6,664 bases of DNA from Campylobacterota bacterium (GCA_013153825.1 JAADDP010000054.1:1-6664), one strand, 5' to 3'. Shown: positions 1 to 5,774, counted from the first letter of the stretch. A program made the numbers and translations. Notes: a model not told the origin generated them from the sequence alone.

Positions 1-224
1 TTTAAGATTCTCTTAATACGTTTAACCTTCTCTAGTGACCAGTTAAGCCCCCTCTTAACAAAATTATTTGTGGCAAGTGGACTATTTGTACCTTGTCTTC
101 TAGCATGAAAGTTGTAGAACATATATAGTGCAATTAAGTTTGAAAAGTCTTTACCATATCTCATAAACTTATGGTATGTGTGTTCGTGAATGACAAGCTC
201 ACCCACTCTGTGTGTAGATTTCAT
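1..224 (-). CDS. Partial gene: winged-helix-type replication or DNA-binding protein, mobile-element-like (3' end beyond left edge)
   Basis: The frame is open from an ATG at 224-222 to the left edge, giving 74 codons with the C-terminus missing. A strong SD (AGGAG on the minus strand, 236-232) sits 7 nt before the ATG, which fixes the start. Visible residues include MKSTHRVGELVIHEHTYH near the start, then a segment around residues 30-60 with LIALYMFYNFHARRQGTN and LATNNFVKRGLNWS. From memory, this 'LIALY-FY--A--Q-TN--AT---KGL-W' pattern resembles the N-terminal winged-helix part of replication-associated or DnaD-like proteins of phages and plasmids. The tail is basic (EKVKRIKRIL), as in a DNA-contacting helix. 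It lies 66 bp downstream of a small HTH regulator on the same strand and has its own promoter. That it is a gene is nearly certain; the functional call is inference from a fragment. Confidence 0.6.
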   Translation of the reverse strand, partial: MKSTHRVGELVIHEHTYHKFMRYGKDFSNLIALYMFYNFHARRQGTNSPLATNNFVKRGLNWSLEKVKRIKRIL

Positions 225-252
225 ATCTATTCTCCTCTATAATTTTTTAATA

Positions 253-281
253 ATTATGGCAGAAGATGATATGAAAGTCAA
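253..281 (-). promoter_or_regulatory. Sigma70-type promoter of the partial left-edge gene
   Basis: On the minus strand, TTGACT (281-276; 5/6 match to TTGACA) is followed after exactly 17 bp by CATAAT (258-253; 5/6 match to TATAAT). The predicted transcription start is near 246, leaving a short leader that holds the SD and ATG at 224. It lies in the 66-bp gap after the small HTH gene, so the downstream gene can be expressed on its own. Confidence 0.6.
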
Positions 282-287
282 TTTTAG

Positions 288-299
288 AGATTATAATCT
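288..299. repeat. 12-bp perfect palindrome AGATTATAATCT, possible operator
   Basis: The sequence equals its own reverse complement. It covers the stop codon of the small HTH gene and lies 6 bp upstream of the -35 box of the next gene's promoter. Its AGAT/ATCT arms recur with a one-base-shorter centre at 540-550, over the HTH gene's own -10 box. In AT-rich DNA such matches can be chance. Confidence 0.3.
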
Positions 300-518
300 G
301 TTAAGTGTCTCTTTAAAAAGCTTAAAAGATTCCAATTTTTTCTCAAGCTCCCTATTTTTTAGCATCATCTTTAGAGCTAATTCTGCCGTTCTAGGCATTT
401 TTGATGTGGAAACCCATCTAGATAGTGTCCCTTTCGGAATATTTATTTTTTTGGAAAGTTCTATCTGTGTTATTCCATATGCTCTACAAACCTGTTTTAC
501 TAAACTCTCATCATTCAA
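291..518 (-). CDS. Small XRE/CI-like helix-turn-helix DNA-binding protein
   Basis: A 75-residue protein. The start is TTG (518-516), supported by AAGGAG ending 8 nt upstream (near 527-532 on the minus strand); no in-frame ATG precedes the HTH. Residues about 8-37 form a helix-turn-helix: VCRAYGITQIELSKKINIP, then KGTLSRW as recognition helix, matching the N-terminal domain of CI-type phage repressors and other XRE-like proteins. The rest (about 45-70: ALKMMLKNRELEKKLESFKLF) is charged and helical, likely a short coiled coil for dimerisation. No enzymatic or cleavage domain follows, so it is shorter than full CI repressors. It probably regulates itself and the following gene. A -10 box (TATAAT, 547-542) lies just upstream. 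The setting suggests a phage or mobile-element control gene; its target is unknown. Confidence 0.8.
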   Translation of the reverse strand: MNDESLVKQVCRAYGITQIELSKKINIPKGTLSRWVSTSKMPRTAELALKMMLKNRELEKKLESFKLFKETLNRL

Positions 519-539
519 AATAGAGACTCCTTTTTGGGT

Positions 540-550
540 AGATTATATCT
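540..550 (-). promoter_or_regulatory. -10 box with overlapping near-palindrome upstream of the HTH gene
   Basis: On the minus strand TATAAT (547-542) is preceded by a T-rich run, a pattern common in Campylobacterota promoters; no good -35 is visible. Transcription would begin near 535, giving a leader of about 17 nt. The box lies inside AGATTATATCT (540-550, plus strand), which has AGAT/ATCT arms like a 12-bp palindrome at 288-299, so it may also be an autoregulatory site. Confidence 0.5.
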
Positions 551-648
551 AAAAATATATGTTTGAGCCATTAATATTTTTAATTTGGTTATAGCTAAAT
601 ATGGTGGTCAGGTTAATTTGAGAAACATAAGGATATGATACCCATTAA

Positions 649-658
649 TCTCTAGAGA
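649..658. repeat. 10-bp perfect palindrome TCTCTAGAGA upstream of the amidase gene
   Basis: This self-complementary sequence overlaps the only good SD-like run (AGAGAGG, 654-660) before the amidase gene. It lies in the 163-bp gene-free stretch 519-681. Otherwise that stretch holds only the promoter of the HTH gene, a weak TATGAT (634-639) that could be a -10 for the plus strand, and a TTAATTTG direct repeat (580-587 and 613-620). It could be an operator or chance. Confidence 0.25.
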
Positions 659-681
659 GGTCAAAATATGGTGTATATATC

Positions 682-1284
682 ATGGGAGTAAAGCAGTTTT
701 TTGGAGTCTTAATTACAACTCTATTTGTAATATTGATACTATTTATATATGAACATAGACCCATAACAACTACAGTTCTGATTCAGGCTGGACATGAGGG
801 TAGAACTTCAGGAAACACGGGTTCAATCAATGGAAAATATAGAGAGGTTGATTGGAATATTGTTGTTGCTGATGAGGTTGCTAAAATTCTTGGTGAGAGG
901 GGTATCCACTTCACTAGAGTTGGTGCAGATATACCTTTTACAAATGCTGAGATTGCTGTTGCAATCCACTTCGATGGCTCAAATAGTAGATGCTCTACAG
1001 GTGCATCTATTGGATATAGTCCAACTCACCATAAGGCTAAAAGAACGGCATTAAGTTGGAAGAGAATATATAGTGGTTATTTCCCCTTCAGGTGGCATAG
1101 TGATAACTTTACAGAAAACCTATCAAAATATTATGGTTTTAGTAGAGTTAATAGTGACAAGGGTTTTATTGTTTTAGAGCTTGGAGAGATAACATGTACT
1201 CAACAGGTTAGATGGCTAGAGCCTAGGTTGAGAGAGATTGGTAGAAAAATAGCTGATTTTATAGTAGGTGAGCTTGAGAGATAA
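682..1284 (+). CDS. Membrane-anchored N-acetylmuramoyl-L-alanine amidase-like protein (amidase_3 type)
   Basis: A 200-residue protein. Residues 7-23 form one hydrophobic segment, consistent with an uncleaved signal anchor that places the rest in the periplasm. The body follows the amidase_3 (zinc peptidoglycan amidase) layout. VLIQAGHEG has the first zinc ligand H38. REVDW has E55. The AEIAVAIHFDGS strand, equivalent to the usual 'SIHxN', has H96. LELGEI has E167 or E169 as the probable catalytic Glu. Family members cleave the bond between MurNAc and L-Ala of the stem peptide. There is no AMIN, SPOR or LysM domain, so it is a minimal catalytic unit. C104 and C172 could form a disulfide. ATG 682 is the only start in this frame after the TAA at 646-648. 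Its SD is weak (GGTG, 670-673), whereas a better SD serves an overlapping 7-codon ORF at 668-691. The match is motif-level and the sequence is divergent. Confidence 0.77.
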   Translation: MGVKQFFGVLITTLFVILILFIYEHRPITTTVLIQAGHEGRTSGNTGSINGKYREVDWNIVVADEVAKILGERGIHFTRVGADIPFTNAEIAVAIHFDGSNSRCSTGASIGYSPTHHKAKRTALSWKRIYSGYFPFRWHSDNFTENLSKYYGFSRVNSDKGFIVLELGEITCTQQVRWLEPRLREIGRKIADFIVGELER

Positions 1285-1292
1285 AGTATCTG

Positions 1293-1304
1293 TAAGTTAA
1301 CTTA
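1293..1304. repeat. 12-bp perfect palindrome TAAGTTAACTTA upstream of the metal operon
   Basis: This self-complementary sequence lies between the amidase stop and the C-tract inverted repeat, starting 9 bp after the stop. It has no loop and no U-run, so it is not an intrinsic terminator. It covers the expected -35 position of the permease operon (TTAACT, 1297-1302, is 4/6 to TTGACA), so a second regulator could bind here. Confidence 0.35.
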
Positions 1305-1305
1305 A

Positions 1306-1328
1306 TATACTATACCCCCTATATTATA
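1306..1328. promoter_or_regulatory. Candidate CsoR/RcnR/FrmR-type operator (C-tract inverted repeat) over the permease operon promoter
   Basis: A left arm TATACTATA (1306-1314) and right arm TATATTATA (1320-1328) flank CCCCC (1315-1319). The arms are reverse complements at 8 of 9 positions. Known operators of RcnR, FrmR and several CsoR-family repressors are AT-rich inverted repeats around a run of G or C, and a gene of this family is the second gene of the operon. Possible -10 boxes lie inside the repeat (TATACT 1306-1311; TATTAT 1322-1327), so binding would block RNA polymerase. The assignment to the repressor is inference from shape and linkage. Confidence 0.6.
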
Positions 1329-1350
1329 TAAAACCTTTGGAGGATGATAT

Positions 1351-2379
1351 ATGGAGCTTATTATAGACTTTATAAAAAATATATTTGTAGTAGCAAACTC
1401 CATGAGTCTATATATATTATTAGGTGTTATAGTTGCAGGTCTATTGAAGCAGGTTATTCCAGATAACTTTATATATAAACATCTTGGGGAGAGGGGTATC
1501 GGCTCAATTGTAAAATCCACTCTATTTGGAGCCCCTCTACCCCTCTGCTCCTGCTCTGTAATTCCTATGGCAAGGACTCTACATAGGGAGGGGGCTAATA
1601 GTGGAGCAGTAACAAGTTTCCTTATATCTACTCCAATCACGGGAGTTGACTCAATATTTGCTACATATAGTCTATTTGGACTATTTTTCACAATATATAG
1701 AGTTGTAACATCTATGATTATAGCGATAGTGGTAGGTGCCATTGAGAATATATCAAATAGAAGATTCAATCCTAATATAAGTTTTCATGAGAATCCATCT
1801 TGCAGTGGAGGATGTTGTAGCCACCATAATGAGCATAGTGGGAGAAGCAGATTTAATATTAAAAGTATTTTTGACTACGCATTTAATACTATTTTTAGAG
1901 ATATGTCAAAACCTCTACTTATCGGTCTTATTATTGGGGCAATTTTCTCAACAATATTGCCTAAAGATATTTTAAATCTCGTTGCCGATAATCTTATATT
2001 AAGATATCTATCTATTTTAGTTATCTCCATGCCTCTATATGTCTGTGCAACATCATCTCTACCGATAGCAATATCTCTAATTGTAAATGGTATGACTCTG
2101 GGTAGTGCATTTATATTTTTAACTGCTGGACCAGCTACAAATAGTGTCACTATGGGAGTTGTAGCAGATATGTTTGGAAAGAGGTCTCTAGCCATATATA
2201 TATTTGGTGTAGCAATATTGAGCATCTTATTTGGATATCTTCTGGATACCATATCTATAGATTTAAATGTACTATTATCACTTCAAGAGTCTTTAAAAAC
2301 TCCATCTATTTTAGATATAATTTCTACAGCAGTTATGTTTACATTAATGTTATATTATATTTTTAAGAAGGATATTTAG
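1351..2379 (+). CDS. SO_0444-family Cu/Zn efflux-type permease
   Basis: A 342-residue polytopic inner-membrane protein. A strong SD (GGAGG, 1339-1343) lies 7 nt before the ATG. Hydrophobic segments fall near residues 12-35, 55-72, 84-98, 103-131, 187-205, 217-240, 248-270, 278-298 and 320-337. The hallmark motif PLPLCSCSVIP (C66, C68) is typical of the ArsP/DUF318 permease group and SO_0444 transporters. A second Cys lies in MPLYVCATSSLPIA (C232), followed by GPATNS (260-265). Between the two membrane halves is a hydrophilic loop with CSGGCCSHHNEH (C151, C155, C156, H158, H159, H162), a likely soft-metal binding patch. The family exports divalent or monovalent metals. Its gene is 2 bp from a metal-sensing repressor gene, forming an operon behind a C-tract operator. 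The cargo (Cu, Zn, Ni/Co or arsenical) cannot be fixed from sequence; ArsP-like organoarsenical export is the main alternative. Confidence 0.88.
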   Translation: MELIIDFIKNIFVVANSMSLYILLGVIVAGLLKQVIPDNFIYKHLGERGIGSIVKSTLFGAPLPLCSCSVIPMARTLHREGANSGAVTSFLISTPITGVDSIFATYSLFGLFFTIYRVVTSMIIAIVVGAIENISNRRFNPNISFHENPSCSGGCCSHHNEHSGRSRFNIKSIFDYAFNTIFRDMSKPLLIGLIIGAIFSTILPKDILNLVADNLILRYLSILVISMPLYVCATSSLPIAISLIVNGMTLGSAFIFLTAGPATNSVTMGVVADMFGKRSLAIYIFGVAILSILFGYLLDTISIDLNVLLSLQESLKTPSILDIISTAVMFTLMLYYIFKKDI

Positions 2380-2381
2380 AT

Positions 2382-2684
2382 ATGGGTGAGTGTAATATTG
2401 AGAATAAGAAATTGATACATAGGATTAATAGAATAGAGGGGCAGGTTAAGGGGTTAAAGAGCAGACTGAGGGGAGATAGTAACTGTGGAGATGAGCAGGA
2501 TCCATATGAGATAATCAGACAACTTAGAGCAATTAGGGGTGCAGTAAATGGTATGATAAACTCATATATAGAGCATGTCTCAAAGGAGCATCTTGTTAAG
2601 GAGATTAGGTCAACTGATGATGAGGCTCTAGCTCTTGCTAAGATGGATGCCCTTATAGATATTATCAAGTATGGTATGAGATGA
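2382..2684 (+). CDS. CsoR/RcnR/FrmR-family metal-sensing transcriptional repressor
   Basis: A 100-residue all-helical DUF156 protein. HRINRIEGQVKGL (13-25) is the signature basic helix, and QLRAIRGAVNGMI (47-59) is the second core helix, closest to RcnR/FrmR. A C-terminal extension after KEHLV (68-72) resembles that of RcnR, the Ni/Co sensor. The ATG follows the permease stop by 2 nt, with AAGGA (2368-2372) 9 nt upstream, so translation is probably coupled. Family members bind DNA as tetramers when metal-free and release it on binding metal. Aligned by eye, the usual Cys before the second helix is replaced by P41, while C35 lies six residues earlier, before an extra GDEQDP stretch. The usual His near 'ExH' is V66, with H65 beside it; H70 is kept and C4 sits near RcnR H3. 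The sensed ion may therefore differ. It probably acts on the repeat at 1306-1328. Confidence 0.92.
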   Translation: MGECNIENKKLIHRINRIEGQVKGLKSRLRGDSNCGDEQDPYEIIRQLRAIRGAVNGMINSYIEHVSKEHLVKEIRSTDDEALALAKMDALIDIIKYGMR

Positions 2685-2696
2685 TATCTCTTATAT

Positions 2697-2718
2697 AGGA
2701 GTATATTTTACTCCTTTT
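2697..2718. terminator. Short hairpin terminator shared by convergent genes
   Basis: AGGAGTA (2697-2703) and TACTCCT (2709-2715) form a perfect 7-bp stem with a 5-nt loop, followed by TTTT (2715-2718). It lies 12 bp after the repressor stop and overlaps the last codons and stop of the convergent HAD gene. The stem is short and the T-run weak, so termination may be partial. Confidence 0.5.
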
Positions 2719-3538
2719 CCATATATCTTGCTACCCCATCCTCATCATTACTATATTCTAAAACTATGGAAGCCTCTCTCTTTACCTCTTCTAGTGCATT
2801 TTTTACAGCTACTGATGTGCCGGATATCTTAAACATCCCAATATCATTTAGGCTATCTCCAAATGTTGTAACATTTTTTAGTGGGATATTGAGATATTCA
2901 CTTAAAATTTTTAATCCTTGGGACTTATCGGCTTTAGGGTTTAGGATAGTTAGAAAGTGGCAATTCATATACTTCTCTGGAGCAAATTTTATCTCTATAT
3001 TAGAGCCAAATAGCATCTTTAACTCTTCAACAAATGGCTCTAAGACTCTCTTATCATCCATATATACCAACTTTAGTATATCCCCTTTAGGCTCTAATAT
3101 CTCCACTCTCTCTACCCTTTTATCATTTTGATAACTCTTTTTGATTAGAGTAGATTGATATCTATTTAGTAGTCTCTCCTCTGGTATCATAAATCTCTCT
3201 CTTAAATTACCAGCAGAGTCCATCTCGATTATAAATGGGGATATGGAGAAGTGCTTTCCGACCCCTATAATCTCTCTCCCTATATCTAAATCTAAAAGGT
3301 TTAAATCTAGAATCTCCATATCTCTAGTAATTGTTACTGCACCATCCAATAATATTAGTGGCGAGTTTAGATTTAGACCTCTAAAGAACTCATTTACCTT
3401 AAATAGACTTCTTGCCGTTGCAACCGATAGATACTCCTCTTGAGACTTTCTATTCCAAATATCTCTACTAAAGGGGCTAATCTCCTGATTACTATTCAAA
3501 AATGTGTGGTCTAGGTCTGTTAAAAATAGTCTGTTCAT
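2708..3538 (-). CDS. Cof-type HAD-superfamily (subfamily IIB) hydrolase
   Basis: A 276-residue cytosolic phosphatase-like protein of usual Cof length. All four HAD motifs are visible. Motif I is TDLDHTF (nucleophile D8, acid/base D10). Motif II is Thr/Ser in VATARS (T41). Motif III is Lys in KADKSQGL (K205). Motif IV is TFGDSLNDIGMF (D228, N231, D232), binding Mg2+. The region between motifs II and III (about 80-195) is the IIB alpha/beta cap that sets substrate choice. Family members dephosphorylate sugar phosphates, nucleotides or cofactors such as FMN and PLP; the substrate here cannot be told. Motif I has His where Gly is usual (DxDGT); DLDHT also occurs in sucrose-phosphatase-like IIB proteins, so a sugar phosphatase is possible. 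ATG 3538 has only a weak SD (AAGAG, about 4 nt away). It is divergent from rho and convergent with the metal operon, so probably monocistronic. Confidence 0.9.
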   Translation of the reverse strand: MNRLFLTDLDHTFLNSNQEISPFSRDIWNRKSQEEYLSVATARSLFKVNEFFRGLNLNSPLILLDGAVTITRDMEILDLNLLDLDIGREIIGVGKHFSISPFIIEMDSAGNLRERFMIPEERLLNRYQSTLIKKSYQNDKRVERVEILEPKGDILKLVYMDDKRVLEPFVEELKMLFGSNIEIKFAPEKYMNCHFLTILNPKADKSQGLKILSEYLNIPLKNVTTFGDSLNDIGMFKISGTSVAVKNALEEVKREASIVLEYSNDEDGVARYMEKE

Positions 3539-3556
3539 ATCTCTTTTTTAGACTCA

Positions 3557-3586
3557 ATTATACTTTAAGTAATGTAAAATTAACAA
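3557..3586 (-). promoter_or_regulatory. Promoter of the HAD hydrolase gene
   Basis: On the minus strand, a perfect -10 TATAAT (3562-3557) follows TTGTTA (3586-3581; 4/6 to TTGACA) after 18 bp. The start would be near 3550, giving a leader of about 12 nt before the ATG at 3538. Confidence 0.55.
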
Positions 3587-3627
3587 AAATTTCAATATAA
3601 TAAATTAAATCAATAAGAAATAATCTA

Positions 3628-3633
3628 TATAAT
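3628..3633 (+). promoter_or_regulatory. -10 box of the rho-murI promoter
   Basis: A perfect TATAAT lies about 30 bp before the rho ATG, with no convincing -35 but AT-rich DNA upstream, as is common in Campylobacterota. The leader would be only about 24 nt, too short for the long attenuator leader that autoregulates rho in enterobacteria. A second TATAAT (3596-3601) is a less likely alternative. Confidence 0.5.
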
Positions 3634-3663
3634 GAGACTGCATAATAGCTTTCAAGAGGACTT

Positions 3664-4989
3664 ATGGGCGAACAAGATAGAAAACATTACAATAAGAAAA
3701 AATCAAATTCAAACAGAACGCATATTCCGGTAGAGGGATATAAAGTAGAGGATTTGCAATCTAAGAGCTTAGAGGAGCTAGTCGGTATAGCTCTGAAGGT
3801 GAGAGTTGAAAATCCAAATGAGTTTAAGAGAAAAGATTTGATATTTGAGATTTTAAAATCTCAAGTTAAGCAGGGGGGATTTATCCTATTTACCGGTATT
3901 TTAGAGATAATGAATGATGGGTATGGCTTCCTAAGAAGTGAAGATGGGAATTTCACAAACTCATCAAATGACACCTATGTAAGTAGTACACAGATAAAAA
4001 AATTTGCTCTAAGAAATGGGGATATTGTAACCGGTCAAGTTAGACAACCAAAAGACCAAGAGAAGTATTACGCCCTATTAAAGATTGAAGCGATAAACTA
4101 TCTCCCTCCGGAGGAGTCTAAGAAGAGACCTCTATTTGATAATTTAACTCCACTATATGCAACAGAAAAGTTAAAGTTGGAGTATCACCCTCTTAAACTT
4201 ACCGGTAGAGTTTTAGACCTATTTACCCCTATAGGGAAGGGGCAGAGGGCTTTAATTGTTGCTCCACCTAGAACTGGTAAGACTGAACTTTTAAAAGAGT
4301 TGGCACATGGAATTTCTCATAACTCTCCAGATGTATCTCTAATGGTTCTATTAATTGATGAGAGACCAGAAGAGGTTACAGATATGCAACGCTCCGTAAA
4401 GGGGGAGGTATATAGCTCAACTTTTGATTTACCAGCACAAAATCATGTTAGAACTGCAGAGATGGTAATAGAGAAGGCGAAGAGGAGAGTTGAGATGGGT
4501 AAAGATGTTGTAATTCTGCTCGACTCGATTACAAGACTTGCAAGAGCCTATAACACGGTTACTCCAAGTAGTGGAAAGGTTCTGAGTGGTGGTGTCGATG
4601 CAAATGCTCTACATAAACCGAAGAGATTTTTTGGAGCTGCTAGAAATATTGAAGAGGGTGGAAGTTTAACCATTATTGCTACTGCATTAATTGAGACTGG
4701 TAGTAGAATGGATGAGGTTATCTTTGAGGAGTTTAAGGGAACAGGTAACTGTGAAGTTGTTCTAAATAGATATATAGCAGATAGAAGAATTTACCCTGCT
4801 ATTGATATTACAAAATCTGGAACAAGAAAAGAGGAGCTTCTAAGTGACCCAGAAACACTTCAAAAAGTTTGGGCAATTAGAACAGCCATGCAGAATATGG
4901 AGGATGTTGAGGCTCTTAAATTCCTATTCTCCAAGATGTCAAAGACCAAAAGCAATGATGAGTTTTTGGCAATGATGAATGATGGTTAG
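3664..4989 (+). CDS. rho: Transcription termination factor Rho
   Basis: A 441-residue hexameric RNA helicase-translocase that ends transcription of untranslated RNA. After a basic 25-residue N-terminus come the Rho_N helical domain (about 28-70) and the cold-shock-like RNA-binding domain ([17 protein letters not shown], 76-92, continuing to about 145). The RecA-type ATPase core has Walker A APPRTGKT (200-207), the [11 protein letters not shown] segment (233-243) and Walker B DVVILLD (281-287). The Q-loop region [21 protein letters not shown] spans 308-327 with breaks in conservation as usual, and the R-loop GTGN is at 359-362. All key residues are present and there is no long insertion. The length is slightly above E. 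coli Rho (419) because of the N-terminal tail. The SD (GAGG, 3656-3659) is only 4 nt from the ATG. murI follows after 7 bp, so the two form an operon; rho and murI also neighbour each other in Helicobacter. Confidence 0.98.
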   Translation: MGEQDRKHYNKKKSNSNRTHIPVEGYKVEDLQSKSLEELVGIALKVRVENPNEFKRKDLIFEILKSQVKQGGFILFTGILEIMNDGYGFLRSEDGNFTNSSNDTYVSSTQIKKFALRNGDIVTGQVRQPKDQEKYYALLKIEAINYLPPEESKKRPLFDNLTPLYATEKLKLEYHPLKLTGRVLDLFTPIGKGQRALIVAPPRTGKTELLKELAHGISHNSPDVSLMVLLIDERPEEVTDMQRSVKGEVYSSTFDLPAQNHVRTAEMVIEKAKRRVEMGKDVVILLDSITRLARAYNTVTPSSGKVLSGGVDANALHKPKRFFGAARNIEEGGSLTIIATALIETGSRMDEVIFEEFKGTGNCEVVLNRYIADRRIYPAIDITKSGTRKEELLSDPETLQKVWAIRTAMQNMEDVEALKFLFSKMSKTKSNDEFLAMMNDG

Positions 4990-4996
4990 ATATTAG

Positions 4997-5740
4997 GTGA
5001 AGATTGGTCTATTTGACTCTGGAGCTGGTGGACTTAGTGTTGTAAAATCTCTCATAAAATCTAATCTCTTTGATGAGATAATCTACTATGGAGATACAGC
5101 AAGAGTTCCATATGGAACAAAAGATAAAAATACTATTATTCGCTACTCTCTTGAGGCTCTGGAGTTCTTCAATAACTTTGATATAGACCTTCTCATAACT
5201 GCATGTAATACCGTAAGTGCTTATGCTCTTGATGAGATGAACTCAAAGTCTCACTACCCAGTTGTGGGTGTTGTCGAGTCGGGTGTTTTAGCTCTAAAGA
5301 GAGAGTTTATCAAAAGAGATGATTTGATACTAATCATCGCTACAAAAGCTACAGTAAAATCTAAAAGATATCAGATTCATCTTGAAAACTTAGGTTTTAA
5401 AAATATTATTGCGATTCAGACAGGTCTTTTTGTTCCTCTTGTTGAGGAGGGTATATTTGATGGAGAGATACTAGATGCAACAATGAGACACTACTTTAGA
5501 GATATTCCAACTCCAAGAGCGATAATTCTAGGTTGTACCCACTTTCCACTGATTAGCTCTTCGATATCTAGATATTTTAATGATAGACCTCTCTTGATAC
5601 ACTCGGGTGATGCCATCGTTGAGTATCTCAAGGATAACTATCTATTATTCAATAGAGGTGGGGGGACAGACTTAAAGATATTTGCCTCTGAAAATGTGAG
5701 CCATTTAAGGGATATTGCTAAATATTGGCTATCTTTATGA
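4997..5740 (+). CDS. murI: Glutamate racemase
   Basis: A 247-residue cytosolic cofactor-independent racemase that converts L-glutamate to D-glutamate for peptidoglycan stem peptides. The N-terminus IGLFDSGAGGLSV holds D7 and S8 of the substrate pocket. The two catalytic cysteines are C70 in TACNT and C180 in GCTHFPL, followed by H182. YYGDTARVPYG (30-40) is another family signature. Length is within the normal range. The start is GTG and is forced, because an in-frame TAG (4994-4996) directly precedes it. SD complementarity is poor, so translation probably depends on coupling to rho, whose stop is 7 nt upstream. No terminator is obvious after it. Confidence 0.96.
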   Translation: MKIGLFDSGAGGLSVVKSLIKSNLFDEIIYYGDTARVPYGTKDKNTIIRYSLEALEFFNNFDIDLLITACNTVSAYALDEMNSKSHYPVVGVVESGVLALKREFIKRDDLILIIATKATVKSKRYQIHLENLGFKNIIAIQTGLFVPLVEEGIFDGEILDATMRHYFRDIPTPRAIILGCTHFPLISSSISRYFNDRPLLIHSGDAIVEYLKDNYLLFNRGGGTDLKIFASENVSHLRDIAKYWLSL

Positions 5741-5746
5741 TACAAT
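5741..5746 (+). promoter_or_regulatory. Possible -10 box for the small membrane protein gene
   Basis: TACAAT (5/6 to TATAAT) begins right after the murI stop and would start RNA near 5753, about 22 nt before the ATG at 5775. A -35 is lacking (TTGCTA at 5715-5720 is 20 bp away), so read-through from rho-murI is equally possible. Confidence 0.3.
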
Positions 5747-5774
5747 CATGCTCAATTTTGTATTAGGAGTTGAG

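Noticed and set aside
190..552. 120-residue plus-strand ORF opposite the HTH gene
   Set aside because: It has no SD, low-complexity hydrophobic composition, and lies antisense to the HTH and left-edge genes, which have SDs, promoters and recognisable motifs.
580..620. TTAATTTG direct repeat 33 bp apart as operator pair or att site
   Set aside because: An 8-bp AT-rich match is easily expected by chance in this composition, and no integrase or tRNA gene is adjacent.
1302..1769. 155-residue minus-strand ORF under the permease gene
   Set aside because: It is a shadow of the permease, which has clear family motifs and a strong SD; the antisense product has no recognisable domain.
1875..2252. 125-residue minus-strand ORF within the permease gene
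   Set aside because: Antisense shadow of transmembrane codons, with no SD or domain.
2363..2668. 101-residue minus-strand ORF opposite the metal repressor
   Set aside because: Antisense shadow of a well-conserved CsoR/RcnR-family gene.
2766..3131. 121-residue plus-strand ORF opposite the HAD gene
   Set aside because: The minus-strand HAD gene has all four catalytic motifs, and this frame looks like its complement.
5751..5774. CTCAA/TTGAG stem around the SD of the 29-residue gene, as a riboswitch or thermometer
   Set aside because: A 5-bp stem with a 14-nt loop is too weak to support a regulatory structure.
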